This document shows positions 47,011 through 58,780 of a stretch of DNA of 64,000 bases, one piece after another. The notes beneath the pieces were generated by a model that saw nothing but the letters and a program-made list of their open reading frames with translations, was not told the origin of the DNA and ran no database searches. The stretch is from Meriones unguiculatus (Eukaryota; Chordata; Mammalia; Rodentia; Muridae): positions 29,957,001 through 30,021,000 of the forward strand of contig NC_083367.1 of NCBI RefSeq assembly GCF_030254825.1, given 5' to 3'. Position 1 is the first letter of the stretch. Every line of letters begins with the position of its first letter. The translations under genes and the position numbers were made by a program.

Positions 47011-47834
47011 AGGCTGAAGGGACTCCCTGGGCGAAGAGTGTGCATCTACTTTGCCCACTCCTTAAAGGGCTCAGGCTTGTTTTGCTCACTTTCTGTTTAC
47101 AGTTCTCTGTGGAGCTGTACTTGGACTCTTGTTTCCAGGGAGAGGATGGGAAATTGTGAGATTAGTGGATAAGCCCATTAAGAGCCTCCTGTGCTAGGCA
47201 GGCTCTCAGTCTAGCAACGGGATTCCAATGGACTAGAAAGTAAATGAAAGAAGTCTGTATTTTATCAGGATTCCTTAAGAATTTAGGCCTTACTAGCGCA
47301 GCCTGGTTTTCTAATAGTAACAGCAAGCAACAAAAACACACTCTTACATAATTGCATTTCGTTCTGCATAAGATTTATTTTCCTTCACATCAGGTTCTCT
47401 TCACAAAAGGCACCCTTTAAGGCACCCTTCCTTAATGTCCCTATAACTTTCAAACATACTTTTTTATTGCTTTACTGAAAATAGATTTCTTTCATAAAAT
47501 ATATAGTCATAAAATTTTCTGACTGCTCCAAGATCCTCCCCACTTCCCTGCCTACTCAAATGCATACCATTTCTGTCTCTCCTTAGAAAACAAAGAGTAG
47601 TAATAAAAACGATATAAAAAAACAAAAGCAAATTAGAAGAGAGCAAAACAAACAGTAGAAAAAGAGCCAAGGAAAAACACAAGAAAGCAGATAGATGCAG
47701 AAACACATTCACACACACAGAAATTCAATAAAAACACAAAAGCAGAAGCCATAATATGTATTCTAAGGACCAGTAAGGTTAAAATAAAAATGCCCTGGCA
47801 AAAAATTATGAGACAAAGAACCTCCAAAAATGCC
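47011..47834. other. Upstream flank of Cenpw, no gene
   Basis: CpG density drops away and the sequence becomes AT-rich. I see no divergent gene. Confidence 0.4.
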
Positions 47835-48120
47835 ACTGAATTCTTGTTGTGTTGGCTTGCTCTGCCTGGCCTGGTGCATGCCCTTAAGAGTAGTTTGAAC
47901 CTGCAGTGGAGAAATTAGAGAAAACAAAAGCTACCAGTTGGAGACAGCTTCCCGGGTTAGGGATAGGGGCTTGTGACCACTTACTTCTACTCTCAGTGGT
48001 GGGAGCACAACCGGCACACACGCATGCTGGCCCTACGCATTCTGCAAGAATCTTTCTGAGTTCATATGCGCAGTACCTGCTCTGTTTTTTATACGTGAAC
48101 TCATCCAGAATAACTTTTAA
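47835..48120 (+). repeat. Possible Lx-like L1 3' UTR fragment
   Basis: 'ggttagggataggggcttgt', 'ggtgggagcacaaccggcac' and 'gagttcatatgcgcagtacc' resemble a segment common in rodent L1 3' regions. Boundaries are uncertain. Confidence 0.4.
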
Positions 48121-49130
48121 ATGAATCTAAAATGTCAGCTGATTTTCTCCTCTGACTTTAAGGTATCCGCTCTCAGTTCACAGTCCTCTTAAAAGTTCTT
48201 AAATGTGACATGACCAAAATTAGTTCTTTATCTCCCCCAATGCTCCAGCCATTTTTCACCCTACAGATGATGGTGCTTCCATCTTTGCAAAGAGTAATAC
48301 AAAAAATCTCATGATCTGCTTTGCCTACTTTTCTTGCCACACCTTCCACTCAATTTCGGATCATCTCTGAATAACAGTAGAAAATTCTCCCCACTTCTGC
48401 TGCTTTCACTCTTGACCATATTGCCATTATGTCTCATCTATGTTATTAGAACACCTCCAGACTGTGCCTCAACATGTTTCTATTCATTGTAAACTAAAGG
48501 TGATTTTTAAGTCATATAACATCATTCTTCCCCGCAATGCCTTCCTTTAGCTTCAAAAGGAAAAAAAAAGAGAAATGGAGTTTCTAGATTGATCTGTCTC
48601 AACCAAGAAATCATAAGCAATGTTATAATAATTAAAAAAAACAAAGACAAAATTATCCACATACAAAACCGATTTGTAAATCAAGAAGTTAAAGTTTGAT
48701 TAAATACCAAATTAAAATGTTGTCAAGTTGAAGGAGTAGATTTTGTCACTGGGAAAAGCAAAGAAAATGGGGGTAAAGAAAAGCAACTTATTTTGAGCAA
48801 CTTTTTATTGGGTCTTGTCTTTATATTATTAGAAAACATTTAGATTGGTGGTGAAGATTGATTTCTTCATTCTTTAAGCTGTAGGTGATTGTTTGTACAA
48901 GGCTATCAGGAGAGAAGAATCAATAATCAGTGAGTCAGCTGAAGTCCCAGGATTGCAGACTTGGAATGTGGAGTCTTTTAAGCACATTTTGTTGCTGCTG
49001 GTATAGTTAGCTTGTAATATTGACAATAGATTTAGATCATGTAAGGCAGCACAGATTAAAACCAACATCCTGAAAATACCATTTCACCCTTAGAAAATAA
49101 GAGTCCCAATTTGGACTTTTAACACAACAT
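48121..49130. other. Unique AT-rich DNA
   Basis: No gene or clear repeat. Confidence 0.4.
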
Positions 49131-49132
49131 TT

Positions 49133-49495
49133 CTTTTTTTTTTTTAACATCTTGAATGCACGCCATTCCCCACACCTCCTCCCTGCCCCCATTACTCTTC
49201 AGAAAAGGACAGGCATCCCAAAGATATCAACCAGCCATGGCATACAAAGTTGCAATAATCCTAGGCACCTGCTGTCCTATTAAGGCTGGACAAGGCAACC
49301 CAGTAGGAGGAAAGGGTCCCAAAAGCAGGGAACAGAGTCAGAAACAGCCCTGCTGTTAGGAGTCCTACATGAATAACCAAGCTACACAGCTGTTATATAT
49401 TTTCAGTGGGCCTAGGTCAGTGTCATGCAGGCTCCCTGGTTTGCAGTTCAGTATCTGTGAGCTTCTATGAGCCCAGGTTAGTAGAAGGTGGGTTT
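49133..49495 (-). mobile_element. Rodent L1 3' UTR fragment, minus orientation
   Basis: A T run is followed by 'aagatatcaaccagccatgg', 'aggctggacaaggcaaccca' and 'ggcctaggtcagtgtcatgc'. This is a recognisable rodent (Lx-lineage) L1 3' UTR order and differs from the other L1 tails here. Confidence 0.65.
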
Positions 49496-49634
49496 TCTAA
49501 AAACATTCTTTATATAAAAGTTAAAGACTGGGAAATCTTTATCTGTGAGGGAAAATACTGCCTGCCAAATGTGATTTCTAGAGCTCACAGGAAAGTTTTG
49601 TTCTTTCTTCTAACCAAACTGCAGCTATCTTAAC

Positions 49635-49830
49635 TTTTTTAAAATCTTATTTGTTATATTAACTACAGTTTTTTCACTTTGTATCCCGGCTGTAGCCCCC
49701 TCCTTCCTTCCCTCCCAATTCCACCATCCCACCCTCAACTCCTCCCATGCCCCTCTCCAAGTCCACTGATAGGGGAGGTCCTCCTCCCCTTCCATCTGAC
49801 CCTAGCCTATCAGGTCTCATCAGGACCTTC
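49635..49830 (-). mobile_element. Severely truncated L1 3' end
   Basis: Only about 190 bp of L1 tail ('cactttgtatcccggctgta' to 'ctatcaggtctcatcaggac'). Confidence 0.8.
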
Positions 49831-50345
49831 TATCTTCACATCTGTGAGGCCTTCTCTGTGGAACCCTAAATAAACACACTTAATACATATATATAATGAC
49901 TCCCTGGTAATGGGCTTTTCCTCTCTACTGGTGACACAGATTAGACCAAATTAAGGCCAGATTAGACTAAATTAAAACCAGATAAAAGCAGATTCACTAG
50001 GTGCTGCCCCTGGTCAGATCCATCAGTCCAAAGGAGCAGGGCTGAGCGGGTCTTGTACTATGGTAGGGGAAGTTTTATAGACTGTAGGACAAGGGTGATG
50101 ACGTGTAAGCCACAAGCTGGTCTTGTGCCCAAGTATGGTCAAGAGCTGAGCACTTAGGCGGGGATTTGTGGGGCAGCACCAGGAGGAGGAGGTTGTGACA
50201 GCTACCAGCAATGTGGAACGGGGCTCTGGGCATCTCTCCTTTGTTCAGAGGTTGCTCAGTGTGGGTGGGGTTGGGGTAAAGGGGGCAGATGGGGTTTCCT
50301 AGCTTCTGCAGGGGTGAGCAGGGCTTCCAACCAAACACAACTTAA
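49831..50345. other. GC-richer unassigned segment
   Basis: More GC-balanced than its surroundings, with repeat-like 'accagattag' variants near 49940-49990. Possibly old LTR sequence; not assigned. Confidence 0.3.
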
Positions 50346-51147
50346 CAAATGACTCCTCTCCACCTGTGTTAGCTTTCCTGATCCCTGATACTCTAAAAGC
50401 TTATAACTCCCCAAACCTAATCCCTAGATCGTAGAAATTTGGCTAATTCTATAAATTAGGCATCTAATTGTATTTTTCTGAAAGAAGTTATTAAACAATT
50501 TCCATGGTAAGTGACATGAATTCTACTTGCCCAAACTCCATGATTGATTTTCCTCTTTAAATGGAATTGGAAGCAATGCTTAAGAAAGGAATATAAATAC
50601 CAATTGTCACACACACCGAGTTTCTAACACTAATGTAACGAATGCTAAAAAAAAATAATAATAACATGTTAAAATAATACAAATTTATTATCTTACATTT
50701 CTGAAACTCAGAAGTCCTAAAATCAAGGTGCTATTGGTATGCATGCCTTCTAGAATCATGCAGATATTCATTGCAGTGTTTGAACTGTGAACCAGACCTG
50801 TAATAAACTTGCAGAAATCAATCCTGGGTGGCTCTCTGCTCTGGCCGAGCAGTCACGGAATGAGCTCATAACCAAGCTGATTTCTCTGTACCACTCCAGG
50901 AGACAAAATGCCATGCCCACCTCCTTCCTCTATGCTGGGAATTGTTCTTGCACAGGTCTTGGGGATGCTGTCACAACAAGTTTGTATGTGCAACTGCATT
51001 GCTATGCATAGAAAGCACTGCTTCATTTGGTTGTCCACTACTTCTAGCCTTCACAGTCCTTCTTGCCCTTCTTCCATAAGGACTTCTCAACCTTGGGGAT
51101 GGAGGTGTGTTATAGGTGCCACCATTTAGAGCTGAGCACTGTGCAGT
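50346..51147. repeat. Old repeat fragments (MER-like, then rodent L1-like)
   Basis: 'caaatttattatcttacatt' 'tctgaaactcagaagtcc' (about 50680-50730) resembles a mammalian hAT/MER element. Positions 50930-51147 ('ccactacttctagccttcac', 'ttagagctgagcactgtgca') resemble an old rodent L1 3' region. Confidence 0.4.
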
Positions 51148-52194
51148 CTCTTTCTCTATTTTTTTTATTAAAATGAGGAAGGCTTTTATTTATTTTTAAT
51201 TTTATTTTTTTCTTATCAGTTACCTTTTATTAACTCTGTATCCCAGCCATGTCCTGCTCCCTCATTCCCTCCCAATCCCACCCTCCCTCCCTCATCTCCA
51301 CCGTGCCCATTTCCAAGTCCACTGATAGGAGGGGACCTCGTCCCCATTCATCTGATCCTGTTTTATCAGGTATCTTCAGGACTGGCTGCAAAGCCCTCCT
51401 CTGTGGCCTAACAGGACTGCTCCTCCCTTGGGAGGTGGGGAGGTCAAAGAGCCAGTCATTGAGTTCCTGTTAGAAATAGCCCTTGTTAGCAGTCCTGTTA
51501 GGCCACAGAGGAGGGCTTTGCAGCCAGTCCTGAAGATACCTGATAAAACAGGATCGGATGAATGGGGAGGAGGTCCCCCCCATCAGTGGACTTGGAAATG
51601 GGCACGGTGGAGATGAGGGAGAGAGGGAGGGACTGGGAGGGAATGAGGGATCGGGACACGGCTGGGATACAGAGTTAATAAAATGTAACTGATAAGAAAA
51701 TAAAATAAAATAAAATAAAATAAAATAAAATAAAGAGAATAAAAAAAAAAGAAATAGTCCTTGTTCCCCTCACTATGGGAAACTTATTGGTTACTGAGCT
51801 ACCACAGGCTACATCTGAGCAGAGGTTCTAGGTTATATCCATACATGGTCCTTGGTTGAATGAGTCTCAGAAAAGACCCTGTGCCCAGATATATTTGGTC
51901 CTTGTGGAGCTCCTATCCTTTCCCCATCATACTAACTCCCCTTCTTTCATATGATTCCCTGTACTCTGCCGAGGTTTGGTCATGAGTCTTTGTATTTGCT
52001 TTGAAAACACTGCTAGTTAGAGACTTTCAGATGCCCTCAGTAGACTCCTGTCATACGTTCAATGCACATCCCATCTGTCTTTCTAAACGAGGATTGATCA
52101 TCTTACCCCATGTCCGCTCTCTTGATTATCTTTTTTAGGTGTATAGATTTCATTATGTTTATCATATCTTATAGGTCTACTCTTTCTCTATTTT
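51148..52194 (-). mobile_element. L1 insertion with 15-bp TSD, containing a second nested L1
   Basis: TSD ctctttctctatttt is at 51148-51162 and 52180-52194. The outer element is a minus-oriented L1 tail. At 51472-51765 it is split by a plus-oriented L1 tail with its own 16-bp TSD (agaaatagcccttgtt / agaaatagtccttgtt, one mismatch). Confidence 0.88.
51488..51749 (+). mobile_element. Nested L1 3' end with TAAAA-rich tail
   Basis: A 5'-truncated L1 tail beginning 'agcagtcctgttaggcc' and ending with (TAAAA)n at about 51697-51734 and A10. TSDs are at 51472-51487 and 51750-51765. It lies opposite to its host and shares private variants with it. Confidence 0.87.
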
Positions 52195-53379
52195 GAACAG
52201 TGTCTCTGTTTTTAACCAACTCTGAATGACTGTGACACTGATTACTGCCCCGCTCAAACCTTGTCAGTTTCCACAGTAGATGGTGAAATTTTTTATAGAT
52301 GCTTCATTTTCTAAAGTCACAAATTAAAACATTGGAAAAAAATCCCATGGCAATTCAATGTTTCAGATATTCTCTTTTGATTGAAAAGTTCAAAAATCAC
52401 AAGACATCTACTGAAACACTAGCCTACACAACTAGAATTCGGAAATACCTCCAAGACTGGACAATAACCAACTTCAAATAAGGGGAAATAAAGGAAGTCT
52501 AAGTTGCAGGAAAGATTCTTGATGGGCTGAGAGGAGACCAGTGTGACTAACTATAACTCACCCTTTCTTTATCCTGACCATTACCTTCTTTGAGACTGTG
52601 AAGGTAAATTTCCTTCGGCTGTACTATTTAAAGTTGAAAGCAAAAAATTAAATCTCTTCAATAAAATTTTTATCCCCTCTCACAATATTCTAATGGGTTG
52701 TATAGTTATATAAACTTAATGCACACTAAGATACTGGAATTTATATTTTTATTACTCTGTCTTTGTTGATGTCTGCTAAAATATTTTGAGTTCCATTTTC
52801 TCAGGATCTATTTTAAAGAAATCATATAAGCTATATTTAAATATTTTACACCTAAATGTATATTTATATATAAATGAAATATTTAGATATGAGATTTGAA
52901 ATATAAGTTATAAGATATAAAGATTCTAAGATAGTAAAATTCTTGACAAAAAAATGTGTTCAATGAGGTAACTATTGTGACCATATGAAAAATGATGTTT
53001 ATTCAAGTTGGTAGTCTAGAAGGAAATCCACATTACATCCAGAAGACTTTATACAAATGGAAATATGTGTGATCCTTGTAATCTAGGAAAGAATGAAGCG
53101 TACACATTCATTGCTGTGCACATACATGATTAGTAGGCAAAACATAAAAACATGCCTTCTTTTTAAAGTAACAGAAATGTGCATAATATTTAAAAATTAT
53201 TTTCAATGTTCTCATGTTCTGTAGTAAATATATTTTTAAAAATTATGAAGTACTTTTTATTTTGACTAATTGATGTTACATGTATTTTAAATGTTTCCTG
53301 AATATACTTTTTAAATGTTTCTAGGAAAATTATTTGCATCAGAAATAAAAATAATATTTGTCAATATTTGCTATTTGAT
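52195..53379. other. Unique AT-rich DNA
   Basis: Nothing recognised; continues the interrupted old sequence at first, then becomes unique. Confidence 0.4.
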
Positions 53380-54230
53380 GCAGCCTCAGAAAGTAATTTG
53401 ATTTTGCTTTACCTAAATTGTTTCAATCATGTCCACATGTGGCGGAATATGTTACCAAGAAATGTAGTACTATAAATTAAAATGTTGATTATTTTAATAA
53501 AATCAATGATGTAGCCAATTGTTACTGACTTGCTGTTTTTTTACATTAGCAAAATATTATACAAAAGTGGTTAATAAAAATCAAAAGTATTTAGTGCTTT
53601 AGGTTGCAAGGGTTTAGGGCATTTGTTTTTCATTAGGTCGTCAAATATTATGTTGATTAGAATCTGTGAGCGATAATGCAATTACCAAGTTTTTTTAAAC
53701 GTTGCATTTCTGTTTTGGTTTAATTCATCACTTTTGAAATACAGAATTTCACAGAATTTTGGACTCTGTACCTTCACTTGTTAGCAGCCCAATTGTTTGT
53801 AAAACAAATCATTCGAGAAGCTTCAAAAAGGTCACCTTACTTGTGTGGCCACTTAGTTAATATTCATAGCTCAAACTTATCACCCCTGCCAAATGCAGTT
53901 CCTCTTATCTTCCTCTGCCTAAATATTCTAGCTTTCTGAGTAGAAATGAAATGCTTACGTGAGGACACAAATCTGTTCTCCAATGTTGATTTCAATGTTG
54001 ATACTGGCGCTGAAACAAATCTCTTTTAAGGTTGCCAGAAAATTTGATTTTTTTAAATGTATTTTTGTCCATCCGCAGAGGCCTTTGAAATGGAACAAAG
54101 TAATCTAAAATAAGTGGACATTGCTAAGAAGTATTGGGTAGAGATTTTCAAAGGTCACAGTGTAAAAAACCCTGTCAAGTGCTTTTCTGTTCTGTTCTCT
54201 CACCAGTGTGTCCGTGATGATTGCTACTAA
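53380..54230. promoter_or_regulatory. Candidate conserved enhancer-like region
   Basis: 850 bp without a recognisable repeat in a window dominated by them, with clustered TAAT/ATTA cores and motifs such as 'gagcgataatgcaattacc' and 'aaggtcacctta'. Repeat exclusion plus homeodomain-type cores is typical of developmental enhancers. No direct evidence. Confidence 0.25.
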
Positions 54231-54759
54231 AACAGTACTTGAAACAGAGCAGGGTAAAAGAAGAAGAAAAATTGCAGTTTTATATTTTGGCTGACAGTAA
54301 TGGGCTTATAATAAACCACCACCAATTATTTAAACAAACAACAAACTGGCATGTTCTACTTACTTGGGGAGTTTTCAGATTGCTGCTTCCTTCTATAGAT
54401 ATGTTTTTAATCATTCCACGAAGAAGTTGAATGATACTAGCTGGATAATTATCAAGAAAAGAAGAAACTAACCATTTCTTGCAAGATGCATTTTCTCTCT
54501 TATGCCTGAAACAGTCAAAATAATTTTCAGAGAGATTAAGATAAAGAATTTTTAAAAGAGTGGAGGGAAAGACTAAGATAAGTTATAATTCAATAACTTT
54601 GACTAGAAAGTAACAGAAGCTTTTACACCAGGCTTCCCTATCTCCATCAGGCACAGGGACAGAGACAGAGAGAAGCACTGAATTTTAATATTGTAGGCTC
54701 GCTGCTCTCTAAACTGAGATGGATGTCTAAAAAGAGGAAAAAGAACCAGTTCATATACT
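54231..54759. other. Unique sequence
   Basis: No gene or repeat recognised. Confidence 0.35.
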
Positions 54760-55280
54760 ACAAGATAAAGAACAGGACAGGATTCTTCCACAGGGACCTC
54801 TAAAAGACTCCACCCACCAGGGTATCGAAGAAGATACTGAGACTCATAGCCAAACTTTGGGCAGAGTGCAGGAATCCTTATGGAAGAAGAGGGAGATTGA
54901 AAGACCTGGAGGGGACAGGAACTCCACAAAGAGAACAATAGAGCCAAAAAAACTGGGGCCCAGGAACACCTGCAGAGACCAATACTCCAATCAATGACCA
55001 TGCATTGAGAGGACCTAAACTCCCTGCTCAGAAGAAACCCATAGGCTGCTCAGTTTCCAAGTGGGTTCCCTAGTAAGGGGTACAGGGACTATCTATGACA
55101 TGAACTCAGGGCAGATCACCTTCCCTTTCCCAGGCCACAGAAGATGATGAAGCCAGTCTTGATGAGACCTGATAAGCTAGGGTCAGGTGGGACTGGAAGG
55201 AGACGAGGGAGGGGACTACAATGGGGATACAAAGTGAATAAATTGTAATAAATAAAAGAATAAATAAATAAATAAATAAT
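54760..55280 (+). mobile_element. L1 3' UTR, plus orientation, (TAAA)n tail
   Basis: 'gactcatagccaaactttgg' to 'gatacaaagtgaataaattg', followed by (AATA)n. A young-looking tail. Confidence 0.8.
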
Positions 55281-55802
55281 AGGAAAGAAATTTAAAGTTA
55301 GAAGGTGCTGACAATTAATAATTATTGTGAAATATCCTAATAATTATGAATCTTTACCACATGTCAGAAACTTCTCTACACACACACACATTTTATCTTT
55401 TGTATCACAGCAGTGATAGAATTATTTCTGTTTTACAGAAAAGGAGGGAGATAGCCAGAATTAAGATTTTCTTTTTTTTTTTTTTTAAGATTTTCAAATC
55501 ACATATATACCACATAAGTTTTTAGAGCTCAAAATTGAGGACATCATAATAGATCCAATTAAATAAATGAAATCTCTTTACGGAACACAACATGCTCACT
55601 TATAAATATAAATTTATTCCCCAGGTATAAATGAAACAAATTATAACTTAACATGGTAAGTAGAAAATACTATTAATTGCACTGAAATAAATTTTACAGG
55701 AAATAGAAGGAAAATCACATGATGTGAATAAGGGGGTGTTAATATTGTGGGTAATTTTTCATTAGTATCTGTTTACCTAATGTTCTTATATTACTTCCCA
55801 AT
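55281..55802. other. AT-rich spacer
   Basis: A short (AC)n run at 55378-55391 and a T run near 55472-55486; no gene. Confidence 0.4.
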
Positions 55803-56749
55803 TGAGCAATTCATTTATTTTTTTCTTCTTTAAAATTTATTTATTTTTATTTTATTTTATTTTATTTTTTATGTATAATTTTATTTTTTTATTAATTACA
55901 CTTTATTCACTTTGTATCCCCCCATAAGCCCCTCCCTCCTCCCTTACTGGTCCCACCCTCCCTCCCCCTTCTTCACGCATGCCCCTCCCCAAGTCCACTG
56001 ATAGTGGAGGGCCTCCTCTCCTTCTTTCTGATCTTAGTCTATGAGATCATATCAGGAGTGGCTGCATAGTCATCTTCTGTGGCCTGGTAAGGCTGCTCCC
56101 CCCTCAGGGGGAGGTGATCAAAGAGCAGGCCAATCAGATTATGTCAGAGGCAGTCCCTCTTCTCATTACTATGGAACGCACTTGGACACTAAATTGCCAT
56201 GGGCTACATCTGTGCAGGGGTTCTAGGTTATCTCCATGCCTGGTACTTGGTTGGAGTATGAGTCTCTGGGAAGACCCCTGTGTTCAAATTTTCTGGTTCT
56301 GTTGCTCTCCTTGTGGGGTTCCTGTCCTCTCCAGAGCTTACTATTTCCCACTTCTTACATAAGATTCCATGCACTCTGCCCAACAGTTGGCCATAAGTCT
56401 CAGCGTTTGCTTTGATAGTCTGCAGGGCAGAGCCTTTAAGAGGCCCTCTGTGGCCTGTTTTCTTCTTCTGATGTTTCCTGTTTTCTTCTTCTGATGTCCA
56501 TCCTCTTTATGTGCGATGGTGTTCTTCCTGCTTGCATATGTGTGCGAGGGCGTCAGATCCTCTGGAACTGCAGTTACAGACAGGTGTGAGCTGCCATGTG
56601 GGTAATGGGAATGAAACCTGGGTTCTCTGGGAGAGCTCATTCTTTTTTTTTTTTCCAGTTACATTTTATTAACTCTGTATCCCAGCTGTATGCCGTTCCC
56701 TCATTCCTTCCCAAACCCTCTCTCCCTCCCTCATGAGCAATTCATTTAT
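55803..56749 (-). mobile_element. TSD-bounded L1-SINE-L1 composite insertion
   Basis: Perfect 16-bp TSDs (tgagcaattcatttat) lie at 55803-55818 and 56734-56749. In minus-strand order the insert has a short L1 tail with its poly(A) (56733-56641), a headless B2/B3-type SINE (about 56640-56510), then a second L1 tail of another subfamily with a final A-rich tail (about 56509-55819). Confidence 0.85.
56510..56640 (-). repeat. Headless B2/B3-type SINE within the composite
   Basis: The complement contains 'ctctcccagagaacccaggt', 'cccacatggcagctcacacc' and 'gttccagaggatctgacgcc'. The pol III head (A box) is missing. The 3' end abuts L1 sequence directly at 'cacataaa/gaggatgg'. Confidence 0.7.
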
Positions 56750-57361
56750 AATTGTAGTAAAGAAATCATTTTCACAAAAGACAAGTGCCTTATGATTATA
56801 GTTGACTTAAAAAAATATGTTGAGAATACAGCAGTAGCAATAATAGGCAATAATAAAATTCCCTTACTTTAGTGAAGATAATTTTCTCATAAGGGTGCAC
56901 CATTCAACTTGGTTATTTTTGATTTGTGAGCACATCATAGTACCAGCGACCATAGAGGAGGAAGTGTCATTGAAGCAGATGACTGTTTTCCACAAGTTGG
57001 TATCTAGAGGTTGAAGATTTCACATCTCTTTCCTTCCATTGGCTAAATTCTGATACATGCACACTGAGATGTCAACTGAGCTGGAAAATGCTGTGTGCAT
57101 TTCAGACTTTATACGTCCAGCTAAAAACCAAGAAGTATGTAATAATGAACGGTCTGTCTCACATGACGATTTACTAGATATTTGTATTAATAAGAGATTT
57201 AAATGGATTTTGTTGAAGTCTGAATAGCACTCCCTATGTATGACCTATGACCTTTAGGCAAGTAGCTTAATCTCTGAACATGAACTATAGGGTCTAAAGA
57301 AAGGAAAATTCCAAATATTGTAACCATACTGTATACTTCTATTTTGTGGCCTCAAATGAAA
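56750..57361. other. Unique sequence
   Basis: Nothing recognised. Confidence 0.4.
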
Positions 57362-58780
57362 GCCTCCTTCCCATCTTTTATAATTATTTTATTATTAGTT
57401 ACATTTTATTAACTCTGTATCCCAGCTGTATCCCACTCCATCATTCCCTCCCAAACCCTCCCTCCCTCCCTCATCTCCTCCCTGCCCCTTTCCAAGTCCA
57501 TGGATTGGGGAGGACCTCCTCCCCTTCCATCTGACCCTGTTTATCAGGTATCTTCAGGACTGGCTGCAAAGTCCTCCTCTGTGGCCTAGCAGGACTGCTC
57601 CTCCCTTGGGGGGTGGGGAGGTCAAAGAGCCTGCCATTGAGTTCCTGTCAGAGATAGTCCCTGTTTCCCTTACTATGGGAAACCAACTGGTTACTGAGCT
57701 ACCACAGGCTTCATCTGAGCAGAGGTTCTAGGTTATATCCATACATGGTCCTTGGTGGAGTGTCAGTCTCAGAAAAGATCCCTGTGCCCAAATATATTTG
57801 GTCCTTGTGGAGCTCCTATCCTTTCCAAGTCATACAAATTCCCCTTCTTTCATATGGTTCCCTGCACTCTGCCGAAGGTTTGGTTATGAGTCTTAGTATC
57901 TGCTTTGATACACTGCTAGGTAGAGTCTTTCAGGGGCCTTCTTCAGTATGCTCCTGTCCTGTTACTTGTTTTCTCCTACTTCCAATGCACCTCCCATTTG
58001 TCTCTCTGAGTGTTGATCATCTTACCCCGGGTCCTCTTTTTTGTTTATCTTCTTTAGGTGTATAGATTTCATTATGTTTATCATATCTTATAGGACTATA
58101 TGAGTGAGTATATACCATATGTGCCTTTCTCCTTCTGGGATACCTCACTCAGAATGATCTTTTCTAGATCTCACCATTTTCCTGAAAATTTCATGATTTT
58201 CTCATTTTTGATTGCTGAGTAGTATTCCATTGTGTAAAAATACCACAATTTCTGTATCCATTCCTCCACTGAGGGACTTCTGGGTTGTTTCCAGGTTCTG
58301 ACTATTACAAATAAAGCTGCCACAAACATGGTTGAGCAACTGTCCTTGTTGTGTACTTGAGCAAATTTTGTGTACATGCCTAGGAGTGGCATGGCTGGAT
58401 CTTGAGGAAGCGCTATTCCTAATTGTCTGAGAAAGCACCAGACTGACTTTCAAAGTGGTTGTACCAGTTTACATTCCCACCAGCAATGGAGGAGGGTTTC
58501 CCTTTCTCCGCAACCTCTCCAGCATGTGCTGTCACTTGAGTTACTCATCTTAGCCATTCTTATGGGTGTAAGGTGAAATCTCAGCGTAGTTTTGATTTGC
58601 ATCTCCCTGATAGCTAAGGATGTTGAGCATCTCTTTGTTTCTCTGCCATTCGATATTCCTCTACAGAGAATTCTGTTTAGCTCTGTTCCCCATTTTTTAA
58701 TTGGATAACTTGATTTGTTGCTTTTTAACTTCTTTAGTTCTTTATATATGTTGGATATCAGCCTGCCTCCTTCCCATCTT
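57362..58780 (-). mobile_element. 5'-truncated L1 with 16-bp TSD
   Basis: TSD gcctccttcccatctt is at 57362-57377 and 58765-58780. It holds the L1 3' UTR (tail 'ttagttacattttattaact' on the + strand) and an ORF2 C-terminal fragment. Same L1 subfamily as 51163-52179. Confidence 0.9.
58171..58590 (-). pseudogene. L1 ORF2p C-terminal fragment
   Basis: The frame at 58392-58171 reads CSTMFVAALFVIVRTWKQPR and YFYTMEYYSA, the end of L1 ORF2p. Upstream codons are shifted into another frame, so at least one frameshift splits it. Non-functional. Confidence 0.75.

Noticed and set aside
46425..47172. Long + strand open frames (up to 189 codons) over the CpG island
   Set aside because: They lie opposite Cenpw exon 1 in GC-rich DNA where stops are rare, show no family resemblance, and have overlapping competing frames. 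A divergent non-coding transcript is possible but not shown.
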